Shown here in pieces: positions 9,400-22,200 of a stretch of 64,000 bases of DNA. Both the position numbers and the translations under genes were made by a program. The notes below the pieces were generated by a model, which saw nothing but the letters and a program-made list of their open reading frames with translations, searched no databases and was not told the origin of the DNA. The DNA is from Triticum aestivum (taxonomy: Eukaryota > Streptophyta > Magnoliopsida > Poales > Poaceae). Positions within the stretch are counted from its first letter, which is position 1. Every line of letters starts with the position of its first letter. Location of the stretch: NCBI RefSeq assembly GCF_018294505.1, contig NC_057795.1, positions 524,773,184 through 524,837,183 on the forward strand. Direction: 5' to 3'.

Positions 9400-12300
9400 A
9401 TTCCTGGCATCGGTCAATATATATATGGAAACGATATCTCCTCTATAGAGGACAAGAAATTCTGGGGCAATCAGGCAAAAAGCGCACGAGAAAATGAAGT
9501 ACTTTCAAGGACTGCCATAGAATGGACAGATGTTCACTAAAACGGTCATAATTTTGTCATTCGGAGCCTGTGTCGGACCCATAAGTACTCAAACTACTCG
9601 CGGCGAGCGCGTGGATCTAAAAAATACTCCCCGCTTGCACTAGGAGGCCCGGAGTACCCTCAAATTCAGCCTTAAGCAGGACTTTTTGGCCCTGAAAGTC
9701 AAAGAAAATCTTTCGTCGCTGTTTTTCAGACAAGTTTCTGAACCCATTGGCACGTCCTTTTGAAGGAAATTCGAGAGATTATGTTGCTTATAGACACTAG
9801 ACCCCCTTGTAGGGACAAACGTACCTTTCTGCAGATGCTCTAAGATCCGGGCAATCTGATTTGGCCGTAAATTGAAGAAAATCCAGCGGCTATATGCCTT
9901 ATTCTCCTTGTTTTCGCCGGATGGCATGCTGTAACTCATGCGCGTGAAAGCTAAGAACAAAAGGGCATTCCTGGCATCGGTCAATATATATGTGGAAACG
10001 ATATCTCCTCTATAGAGGACAAGAAATTCTGGGGCAATCAGGGAAAAAGAGCACGAGAAAATAAAGTACTTTCAAGGACTGCCATAGAATGGAGAGATGT
10101 TCACTAAAACGGTCATAATTTTGTCATTCGGAGCCCGTGTCGGACCCATAAGTACTCAAACTGCTTGCGGCGAGCGCGGAATCCAAAAAATACTCCCCGC
10201 TTCCGCCAGGAGGCCCGGAGTACCCTCAAATTCAGCCTTAAGCAGGACTTTTAGGCCCTGAAAGTCGAAGAACATCATTCGTCGCTGTTTTTCAAACAAG
10301 TTTCTGAACCCATTGGCACTTCCTTTTGAAAGAAATTCGAGAGATTATGGTTCTTATAGACATTAGCCCCCCTGGTAGGGACAAACGTACCTTTCTGCAG
10401 ATGCTCTATGATCCGGGCAATCACATTTGGCCGTAAATTGAAGAAAAACCAAAGGCTATATGCCTTATTCTCCTTGTTTTCGCCGGATGGCATGCTGTAA
10501 CTCATGCGCGTGAAAGCAAAAAACAAAAGGGCATTCCTGGCATTGGTCAATATATATGTGGAAACGATATCTCCTCTATAGAGGACAAGAAATTCTGGGG
10601 CAATCAGGCAAAAAGCGCACGAGAAAATGAAGTACTTTCAAGGACTGCCATAGAATGGACAGATGTTCACTAAAACGGTCATAATTTTGTCATTCGGAGC
10701 CTGTGTCGGACCCATAAGTACTCAAACTGCTCGCGGCGAGCGCGTGAATCCAAAAAATACTCCCCGCTTGCACCAGGAGGCCCGGAGTACCCTCAAATTC
10801 AGCCTTAAGCAGGACTTTTTGGCCCTGAAAGTCAAAGAAAATCTTTCGTCGCTGTTTTTCAGACAAGTTTCTGAACCCATTGGCACGTCCTTTTGAAGGA
10901 AATTCGAGAGATTATGTTGCTTATAGACACTAGCCCCCCTGGTAGGGACAAACGTACCTTTCTGCAGATGCTCTAAGATCCAGGCAATCTGATTTGGCCG
11001 TAAATTGAAGAAAATCGAGCGGCTATATGCCTTATTCTCCTTGTTTTCGCCGGATGGCATGCTGTAACTCATGCGCGTGAAAGCTAAGAACAAAAGGGCA
11101 TTCCTGGCATCGGTCAATATATATGTGGAAACGATATCTCCTCTATAGAGGACAAGAAATTCTGGGGCAATCAGGCAAAATGAGCACGAGAAAATAAAGT
11201 ACTTTCAAGGACTGCCATAGAATGGAGAGATGTTCACTAAAACGGTCATAATTTTGTCATTCGGAGCCCGTGTCGGACCCATAAGTACTCAAACTGCTTG
11301 CGGCGAGCGCGGGAATCCAAAAAATACTCCCCACTTCCGCCAGGAGGCCCGGAGTACCCTCAAATTCAGAATTAAGCAGGACTTTTTATCCCTGAAAGTC
11401 AAAGAACATCATTCGTCGTTGTTTTTCAAACAAGTTTCTGAACCCATTGGCACTTCCTTTTGAAGGAAATTCGAGAGATTATGTTGCTTATAGACATTAG
11501 CCCCCCTGGTAGGGACAAACGTACCTTTCTGCAGATGCTCTATGGTCCGGGCAATCTCATTTGGCTGTAAATTGAAGAAAAACCAAAGGCTATATGCCTT
11601 ATTCTCCTTGTTTTCGCCGGATGGCATGCTGTAACTCATGCGCGTGAAACCAAAAACAAAAGGGCATTCCTGGCATCGGTCAATATATATATGGAAACGA
11701 TATCTCCTCTATAGAGGACAAGAAATTCTGGGGCAATCAGGCAAAAAGCGCACGAGAAAATGAAGTACTTTCAAGGACTGCCATAGAATGGACAGATGTT
11801 CACTAAAACGGTCATAATTTTGTCATTCGGAGCCTGTGTCGGACCCATAAGTACTCAAACTACTCGCGGCGAGCGCGTGGATCTAAAAAATACTCCCCGC
11901 TTGCACTAGGAGGCCCGGTGTACCCTCAAATTCAGCCTTAAGCAGGACTTTTTGGCCCTGAAAGTCAAAGAAAATCTTTCGTCGCTGTTTTTCAGACAAG
12001 TTTCTGAACCCATTGGCACGTCCTTTTGAAGGAAATTCGAGAGATTATGTTGCTTATAGACACTAGACCCCCTTGTAGGGACAAACGTACCTTTCTGCAG
12101 ATGCTCTAAGATCCGGGCAATCTGATTTGGCCGTAAATTGAAGAAAATCCAGCGGCTATATGCCTTATTCTCCTTGTTTTCGCCGGATGGCATGCTGTAA
12201 CTCATGCGCGTGAAAGCTAAGAACAAAAGGGCATTCCTGGCATCGGTCAATATATATGTGGAAACGATATCTCCTCTATAGAGGACAAGAAATTCTGGGG

Positions 12301-15300
12301 CAATCAGGGAAAAAGAGCACGAGAAAATAAAGTACTTTCAAGGACTGCCATAGAATGGAGAGATGTTCACTAAAACGGTCATAATTTTGTCATTCGGAGC
12401 CCGTGTCGGACCCATAAGTACTCAAACTGCTTGCGGCGAGCGCGGAATCCAAAAAATACTCCCCGCTTCCGCCAGGAGGCCCGGAGTACCCTCAAATTCA
12501 GCCTTAAGCAGGACTTTTAGGCCCTGAAAGTCGAAGAACATCATTCGTCGCTGTTTTTCAAACAAGTTTCTGAACCCATTGGCACTTCCTTTTGAAGGAA
12601 ATTCGAGAGATTATGGTTCTTATAGACATTAGCCCCCCTGGTAGGGACAAACGTACCTTTCTGCAGATGCTCTATGATCCGGGCAATCACATTTGGCCGT
12701 AAATTGAAGAAAAACCAAAGGCTATATGCCTTATTCTCCTTGTTTTCGCCGGATGGCATGCTGTAACTCATGCGCGTGAAAGCAAAAAACAAAAGGGCAT
12801 TCCTGGCATTGGTCAATATATATGTGGAAACGATATCTCCTCTATAGAGGACAAGAAATTCTGGGGCAATCAGGCAAAAAGCGCACGAGAAAATGAAGTA
12901 CTTTCAAGGACTGCCATAGAATGGACAGATGTTCACTAAAACGGTCATAATTTTGTCATTCGGAGCCTGTGTCGGACCCATAAGTACTCAAACTGCTCGC
13001 GGCGAGCGCGTGAATCCAAAAAATACTCCCCGCTTGCACCAGGAGGCCCGGAGTACCCTCAAATTCAGCCTTAAGCAGGACTTTTTGGCCCTGAAAGTCA
13101 AAGAAAATCTTTCGTCGCTGTTTTTCAGACAAGTTTCTGAACCCATTGGCACGTCCTTTTGAAGGAAATTCGAGAGATTATGTTGCTTATAGACACTAGC
13201 CCCCCTGGTAGGGACAAACGTACCTTTCTGCAGATGCTCTAAGATCCAGGCAATCTGATTTGGCCGTAAATTGAAGAAAATCCAGCGGCTATATGCCTTA
13301 TTCTCCTTGTTTTCGCCGGATGGCATGCTGTAACTCATGCGCGTGAAAGCTAAGAACAAAAGGGCATTCCTGGCATCGGTCAATATATATGTGGAAACGA
13401 TATCTCCTCTATAGAGGACAAGAAATTCTGGGGCAATCAGGCAAAATGAGCACGAGAAAATAAAGTACTTTCAAGGACTGCCATAGAATGGAGAGATGTT
13501 CACTAAAACGGTCATAATTTTGTCATTCGGAGCCCGTGTCGGACCCATAAGTACTCAAACTGCTTGCGGCGAGCGCGGGAATCCAAAAAATACTCCCCAC
13601 TTCCGCCAGGAGGCCCGGAGTACCCTCAAATTCAGAATTAAGCAGGACTTTTTATCCCTGAAAGTCGAAGAACATCATTCGTCGTTGTTTTTCAAACAAG
13701 TTTCTGAACCCATTGGCACTTCCTTTTGAAGGAAATTCGAGAGATTATGTTGCTTATAGACATTAGCCCCCCTGGTAGGGACAAACGTACCTTTCTGCAG
13801 ATGCTCTATGGTCCGGGCAATCTCATTTGGCTGTAAATTGAAGAAAAACCAAAGGCTATATGCCTTATTCTCCTTGTTTTCGCCGGATGGCATGCTGTAA
13901 CTCATGCGCGTGAAACCAAAAACAAAAGGGCATTCCTGGCATCGGTCAATATATATATGGAAACGATATCTCCTCTATAGAGGACAAGAAATTCTGGGGC
14001 AATCAGGCAAAAAGCGCACGAGAAAATGAAGTACTTTCAAGGACTGCCATAGAATGGACAGATGTTCACTAAAACGGTCATAATTTTGTCATTCGGAGCC
14101 TGTGTCGGACCCATAAGTACTCAAACTACTCGCGGCGAGCGCGTGGATCTAAAAAATACTCCCCGCTTGCACTAGGAGGCCCGGTGTACCCTCAAATTCA
14201 GCCTTAAGCAGGACTTTTTGGCCCTGAAAGTCAAAGAAAATCTTTCGTCGCTGTTTTTCAGACAAGTTTCTGAACCCATTGGCACGTCCTTTTGAAGGAA
14301 ATTCGAGAGATTATGTTGCTTATAGACACTAGACCCCCTTGTAGGGACAAACGTACCTTTCTGCAGATGCTCTAAGATCCGGGCAATCTGATTTGGCCGT
14401 AAATTGAAGAAAATCCAGCGGCTATATGCCTTATTCTCCTTGTTTTCGCCGGATGGCATGCTGTAACTCATGCGCGTGAAAGCTAAGAACAAAAGGGCAT
14501 TCCTGGCATCGGTCAATATATATGTGGAAACGATATCTCCTCTATAGAGGACAAGAAATTCTGGGGCAATCAGGGAAAAAGAGCACGAGAAAATAAAGTA
14601 CTTTCAAGGACTGCCATAGAATGGAGAGATGTTCACTAAAACGGTCATAATTTTGTCATTCGGAGCCCGTGTCGGACCCATAAGTACTCAAACTGCTTGC
14701 GGCGAGCGCGGAATCCAAAAAATACTCCCCGCTTCCGCCAGGAGGCCCGGAGTACCCTCAAATTCAGCCTTAAGCAGGACTTTTAGGCCCTGAAAGTCGA
14801 AGAACATCATTCGTCGCTGTTTTTCAAACAAGTTTCTGAACCCATTGGCACTTCCTTTTGAAAGAAATTCGAGAGATTATGGTTCTTATAGACATTAGCC
14901 CCCCTGGTAGGGACAAACGTACCTTTCTGCAGATGCTCTATGATCCGGGCAATCACATTTGGCCGTAAATTGAAGAAAAACCAAAGGCTATATGCCTTAT
15001 TCTCCTTGTTTTCGCCGGATGGCATGCTGTAACTCATGCGCGTGAAAGCAAAAAACAAAAGGGCATTCCTGGCATTGGTCAATATATATGTGGAAACGAT
15101 ATCTCCTCTATAGAGGACAAGAAATTCTGGGGCAATCAGGCAAAAAGCGCACGAGAAAATGAAGTACTTTCAAGGACTGCCATAGAATGGACAGATGTTC
15201 ACTAAAACGGTCATAATTTTGTCATTCGGAGCCTGTGTCGGACCCATAAGTACTCAAACTGCTCGCGGCGAGCGCGTGAATCCAAAAAATACTCCCCGCT

Positions 15301-16200
15301 TGCACCATGAGGCCCGGAGTACCCTCAAATTCAGCCTTAAGCAGGACTTTTTGGCCCTGAAAGTCAAAGAAAATCTTTCGTCGCTGTTTTTCAGACAAGT
15401 TTCTGAACCCATTGGCACGTCCTTTTGAAGGAAATTCGAGAGATTATGTTGCTTATAGACACTAGCCCCCCTGGTAGGGACAAACGTACCTTTCTGCAGA
15501 TGCTCTAAGATCCGGGCAATCTGATTTGGCCGTAAATTGAAGAAAATCGAGCGGCTATATGCCTTATTCTCCTTGTTTTCGCCGGATGGCATGCTGTAAC
15601 TCATGCGCGTGAAAGCTAAGAACAAAAGGGCATTCCTGGCATCGGTCAATATATATGTGGAAACGATATCTCCTCTATAGAGGACAAGAAATTCTGGGGC
15701 AATCAGGCAAAATGAGCACGAGAAAATAAAGTACTTTCAAGGACTGCCATAGAATGGAGAGATGTTCACTAAAACGGTCATAATTTTGTCATTCGGAGCC
15801 CGTGTCGGACCCATAAGTACTCAAACTGCTTGCGGCGAGCGCGGGAATCCAAAAAATACTCCCCACTTCCGCCAGGAGGCCCGGAGTACCCTCAAATTCA
15901 GCCTTAAGCAGGACTTTTTATCCCTGAAAGTCGAAGAACATCATTCGTCGCTATTTTTCAAACAAGTTTCTGAACCCATTGGCACTTCCTTTTGAAGGAA
16001 ATTCGAGAGATTATGTTGCTTATAGACATTAGCCCCCCTGGTAGGGACAAACGTACCTTTCTGCAGATGCTCTATGATCCGGGCAATCTCATTTGGCCGT
16101 AAATTCAAGAAAAACCAAAGGCTATATGCCTTATTCTCCTTGTTTTCGCCGGATGGCATGCTGTAACTCATGCGCGTGAAAGCAAAAAACAAAAGGGCAT
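9400..16200. repeat. Higher-order repeat: 2266-bp ABAB tetramer, three copies
   Basis: Variants private to one monomer recur every 2266 bases: GGTTCTTATAGAC (about 10348, 12614, 14880), the one-base loss in GAGCGCGGAATCC, and GAGCGCGTGGATC. The second and third copies look almost identical by eye. Boundaries are approximate. Confidence 0.85.
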
Positions 16201-19200
16201 TCCTGGCATTGGTCAATATATATGTGGAAACGATATCTCCTCTATAGAGGACAAGAAATTCTGGGGCAATCAGGCAAAAAGCGCACGAGAAAATGAAGTA
16301 CTTTCAAGGACTGCCATAGAATGGACAGATGTTCACTAAAACGGTCATAATTTTGTCATTCGGAGCCTGTGTCGGACCCATAAGTACTCAAACTGCTCGC
16401 GGCGAGCGCGTGAATCCAAAAAATACTCCCCGCTTGCACCAGGAGGCCCGGAGTACCCTCAAATTCAGCCTTAAGCAGGACTTTTTGGCCCTGAAAGTCA
16501 AAGAAAATCTTTCGTCGCTGTTTTTCAGACAAGTTTCTGAACCCATTGGCACGTCCTTTTGAAGGAAATTCGACAGATTATGTTGCTTATAGACACTAGC
16601 CCCCCTGGTAGGGACAAACGTACCTTTCTGCAGATGCTCTAAGATCCGGGCAATCTGATTTGGCCGTAAATTGAAGAAAATCGAGCAGCTATATGCCTTA
16701 TTCTCCTTGTTTTTGCCGGATTGCATGCTGTAACTCATGCGCGTGAAAGCTAAGAACAAAAGGGCATTCCTGGCATCGGTCAATATATATGTGGAAACGA
16801 TATCTCCTCTATAGAGGACAAGAAATTCTGGGGCAATCAGGCAAAATGAGCAGGAGAAAATAAAGTACTTTCAAGGACTGCCATAGAATGGAGAGATGTT
16901 CACTAAAACGGTCATAATTTTGTCATTCGGAGCCCGTGTCGGACCCATAAGTACTCAAACTGCTTGTGGCGAGCGCGGGAATCCAAAAAATACTCCCCGC
17001 TTCCGCCAGGAGGCCCGGAGTACCCTCAAATTCAGCCTTAAGCAGGACTTTTAGGCCCTGAAAGTCGAAGAACATCATTCGTCGCTGTTTTTCAAACAAG
17101 TTTCTGAACCCATTGGCACTTCCTTTTGAAGGAAATTCGAGAGATTATGTTGCTTATAGACATTAGCCCCCCTGGTAGGGACAAACGTACCTTTCTGCAG
17201 ATGCTCTATGATCCGGGCAATCTCATTTGGCCGTAAGTTGAAGAAAAACCAAAGGCTATATGCCTTATTCTCCTTGTTTTCGCCGGATGGCATGCTGTAA
17301 CTCATGCGCGTGAAAGCCAAGAACAAAAGGGCGTTCCTGGCATCGGTCAATATATATGTGGAAACGATATCTCCTCTATAGAGGCCAAGAAATTCTGGGG
17401 CAATCAGGCAAAAAGCGCCCGAGAAAATGAAGTACTTTCAAGGACTGCCATAGAATGGACAGATGTTCACTAAAACGGTCATAATTTTGTCATTCGGAGC
17501 CCGTGTCGGACCCATAAGTACTCAAACTGCTCGCGGCGAGCGTGCGAATCCAAAAAATACTCCCCGCTTGCGCCAGGAGGCCCGGAGTACTCTCAAATTC
17601 AGCCTTTAGCAGGACTTTTTGGCCTGAAAGTCAAAGAAAATCTTTCGTCGTTGTTTTTCAGACAAGTATCTGAACCCATTGGCACTTCCTTTTGAAGGAA
17701 ATTCGAGAGATTATGTTGCTTATAGACACTAGCCCCCCTGGTAGGGGCAAACGTACCTTTCTGCAGATGCTCTAAGATCCGGGCAATCTGATTTGGCCTT
17801 AAATTGAAGAAAATCGAGCGGCTATATGCCTTACTCTCCTTGTTTTCGCCGGATGGCATGCTGTAACTCATGCGCGTGAAAGCTAAGAACAAAAGGGCAT
17901 TCCTGGCATCGGTCAATATATATGTGGAAACGATATCTCCTCTATAGAGGACAAGAAATTCTGGGGCAATCAGGCAAAATGAGCACGAGAAAATAAAGTA
18001 CTTTCAAGGACTGCCATAGAATGGAGAGATGTTCACTAAAACGGTCATAATTTTGTCATTCGGAGCCCGTGTCGGACCCATAAGTACTCAAACTGCTTGC
18101 GGCGAGTGCGGGAATCCAAAAAATACTCCCCGCTTCCGCCAGGAGGCCCGGAGTACCCTCAAATTCAGCCTTAAGCAGGACTTTTAGGCCCTGAAAGTCG
18201 AAGAACATCATTCGTCGCTATTTTTCAAACAAGTTTCTGAACCCATTGGCACTTCCTTTTGAAGGAAATTCGAGAGATTATGTTGCTTATAGACATTAGC
18301 CCCCCTGGTAGGGACAAACGTACCTTTCTGCAGATGCTCTATGATCCGGGCAATCTGATTTGGCCGTAAATTGAAGAAAATCGAGCGGCTATATGCCTTA
18401 TTCTCCTTGTTTTTGCCGGATGGCATGCTGTAACTCATGCGCGTGAAAGCTAAGAACAAAAGGGCATTCCTGGCATCGGTCAATATATATGTGGAAACGA
18501 TATCTCCTCTATAGAGGACAAGAAATTCTGGGGCAATCAGGCAAAATGAGCACGAGAAAATAAAGTACTTTCAAGGACTGCCATAGAATGGAGAGATGTT
18601 CACTAAAACGGTCATAATTTTGTCATTCGGAGCCCGTGTCGGACCCATAAGTACTCAAACTGCTTGCGGCGAGCGCGGGAATCCAAAAAATACTCCCCAC
18701 TTCCGCCAGGAGGCCCGGAGTACCCTCAAATTCAGCCTTAAGCAGGACTTTTTATCCCTGAAAGTCGAAGAACATCATTCGTCGCTGTTTTTCAAACAAG
18801 TTTCTGAACCCATTGGCACTTCCTTTTGAAGGAAATTCGAGAGATTATGTTGCTTATAGACATTAGCCCCCCTGGTAGGGACAAACGTACCTTTCTGCAG
18901 ATGCTCTATGATCCGGGCAATCTCATTTGGCCGTAAATTGAAGAAAAACCAAAGGCTATATGCCTTATTCTCCTTGTTTTCGCCGGATGGCATGCTGTAA
19001 CTCATGCGCGTGAAAGCCAAAAACAAAAGGGCATTCCTGGCATTGGTCAATATATATGTGGAAACGATATCTCCTCTATAGAAGACAAGAAATTCTGGGG
19101 CAATCAGGCAAAAAGCGCACGAGAAAATGAAGTACTTTCAAGGACTGCCATAGAATGGACAGATGTTCACTAAAACGGTCATAATTTTGTCATTCGGAGC

Positions 19201-22200
19201 CTGTGTCGGACCCATAAGTACTCAAACTACTCGCGGCGAGCGCGTGAATCTAAAAAATACTCCCCGCTTGCATCAGGAGGCCCGTAGTACCCTCAACTTC
19301 AGCCTTAAGCAGGACTTTTTGGCCCTGAAAGTCAAAGAAAATCTTTCGTCACTGTTTTTCAGACAAGTTTCTGAACCCATTGGCACGTCCTTTTGAAGGA
19401 AATTCGAGAGATTATGTTGCTTATAGACACTAGCCCCCCTGGTAGGGGCAAACGTACCTTTCTGCAGATGCTCTAAGATCCGGGCAATCTGATTTGGCCG
19501 TAAATTGAAGAAAATCCAGCGGCTATATGCCTTACTCTCCTTGTTTTCGCCGGATGGCATGCTGTAACTCATGCGCGTGAAAGCTAAGAACAAAAGGGCA
19601 TTCCTGGCATCGGTCAATATATATGTGGAAACGATATCTCCTCTATAGAGGACAAGAAATTCTGGGGCAATCAGGCAAAATGAGCAGGAGAAAATAAAGT
19701 ACTTTCAAGGACTGCCATAGAATGGAGAGATGTTCACTAAAACGGTCATAATTTTGTCATTCGGAGCCCGTGTCGGACCCATAAGTACTCAAACTGCTTG
19801 CGGCGAGCGCGGGAATCCAAAAAATACTCCCCGCTTCCGCCAGGAGGCCCGGAGTACCCTCAAATTCAGCCTTAAGCAGGACTTTTAGGCCCTGAAAGTC
19901 GAAGAACATCATTCGTCGCTGTTTTTCAAACAAGTTTCTGAACCCATTGGAACTTCCTTTTGAAGGAAATTCGAGAGATTATGTTGCTTATAGACATTAG
20001 CCCCCCTGGTAGGGACAAACGTACCTTTCTGCAGATGCTCTATGATCCGGGCAATCTCATTTGGCCGTAAGTTGAAGAAAAACCAAAGGCTATATGCCTT
20101 ATTCTCCTTGTTTTCGCCGGATGGCATGCTGTAACTCATGCGCGTGAAAGCCAAGAACAAAAGGGCGTTCCTGGCATCGGTCAATATATATGTGGAAACG
20201 ATATCTCCTCTATAGAGGCCAAGAAATTCTGGGGCAATCAGGCAAAAAGCGCACGAGAAAATGAAGTACTTTCAAGGACTGCCATAGAATGGACAGATGT
20301 TCACTAAAACGGTCATAATTTTGTCATTCGGAGCCCGTGTCGGACCCATAAGTACTCAAACTGCTCGCGGCGAGCGTGCGAATCCAAAAAATACTCCCCG
20401 CTTGCGCCAGGAGGCCCGGAGTACTCTCAAATTCAGCCTTTAGCAGGACTTTTTGGCCTGAAAGTCAAAGAAAATCTGTCGTCGTTGTTTTTCAGACAAG
20501 TATCTGAACCCATTGGCACTTCCTTTTGAAGGAAATTCGAGAGATTATGTTGCTTATAGACACTAGCCCCCCTGGTAGGGGCAAACGTACCTTTCTGCAG
20601 ATGCTCTAAGATCCGGGCAATCTGATTTGGCCGTAAATTGAAGAAAATCGAGCGGCTATATGCCTTACTCTCCTTGTTTTCGCCGGATGGCATGCTGTAA
20701 CTCATGCGCGTGAAAGCTAAGAACAAAAGGGCATTCCTGGCATCGGTCAATATATATGTGGAAACGATATCTCCTCTATAGAGGACAAGAAATTCTGGGG
20801 CAATCAGGCAAAATGAGCACGAGAAAATAAAGTACTTTCAAGGACTGCCATAGAATGGAGAGATGTTCACTAAAACGGTCATAATTTTGTCATTCGGAGC
20901 CCGTGTCGGACCCATAAGTACTCAAACTGCTTGCGGCGAGCGCGGGAATCCAAAAAATACTCCCCGCTTCCGCCAGGAGGCCCGGAGTACCCTCAAATTC
21001 AGCCTTAAGCAGGACTTTTAGGCCCTGAAAGTCGAAGAACATCATTCGTCGCTGTTTTTCAAACAAGTTTCTGAACCCATTGGCACTTCCTTTTGAAGGA
21101 AATTCGAGAGATTATGTTGCTTATAGACATTAGCCCCCCTGGTAGGGACAAACGTACCTTTCTGCAGATGCTCTATGATCCGGGCAATCTCATTTGGCCG
21201 TAAGTTGAAGAAAAACCAAAGGCTATATGCCTTATTCTCCTTGTTTTCGCCGGATGGCATGCTGTAACTCATGCGCGTGAAAGCCAAGAACAAAAGGGTG
21301 TTCCTGGCATCGGTCAATATATATGTGGAAACGATATCTCCTCTATAGAGGCCAAGAAATTCTGGGGCAATCAGGCAAAAAGCGCACGAGAAAATGAAGT
21401 ACTTTCAAGGACTGCCATAGAATGGACAGATGTTCACTAAAACGGTCATAATTTTGTCATTCGGGGCCCGTGTCGGACCCATAAGTACTCAAACTGCTCG
21501 CGGCGAGCGTGCGAATCCAAAAAATACTCCCCGCTTGCGCCAGGAGGCCCGGAGTACTCTCAAATTCAGCCTTTAGCAGGACTTTTTGGCCTGAAAGTCA
21601 AAGAAAATCTTTCGTCGTTGTTTTTCAGACAAGTATCTGAACCCATTGGCACTTCCTTTTGAAGGAAATTCGAGAGATTATGTTGCTTATAGACACTAGC
21701 CCCCCTGGTAGGGGCAAACGTACCTTTCTGCAGATGCTCTAAGATCCGGGCAATCTGATTTGGCCGTAAATTGAAGAAAATCGAGCGGCTATATGCCTTA
21801 CTCTCCTTGTTTTCGCCGGATGGCATGCTGTAACTCATGCGCGTGAAAGCTAAGAACAAAAGGGCATTCCTGGCATCGGTCAATATATATGTGGAAACGA
21901 TATCTCCTCTATAGAGGACAAGAAATTCTGGGGCAATCAGGCAAAATGAGCACGAGAAAATAAAGTACTTTCAAGGACTGCCATAGAATGGAGAGATGTT
22001 CACTAAAACGGTCATAATTTTGTCATTCGGAGCCCGTGTCGGACCCATAAGTACTCAAACTGCTTGCGGCGAGCGCGGGAATCCAAAAAATACTCCCCGC
22101 TTCCGCCAGGAGGCCCGGAGTACCCTCAAATTCAGCCTTAAGCAGGACTTTTAGGCCCTGAAAGTCGAAGAACATCATTCGTCGCTGTTTTTCAAACAAG

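Larger units (their letters stand above)
5418..9400. repeat. Irregular left edge of the main array
   Basis: About seven monomers in the order A-A-B-A-B-B-B with no fixed alternation and more private substitutions than the interior. This is typical of array edges, where homogenisation is weaker. Confidence 0.75.
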
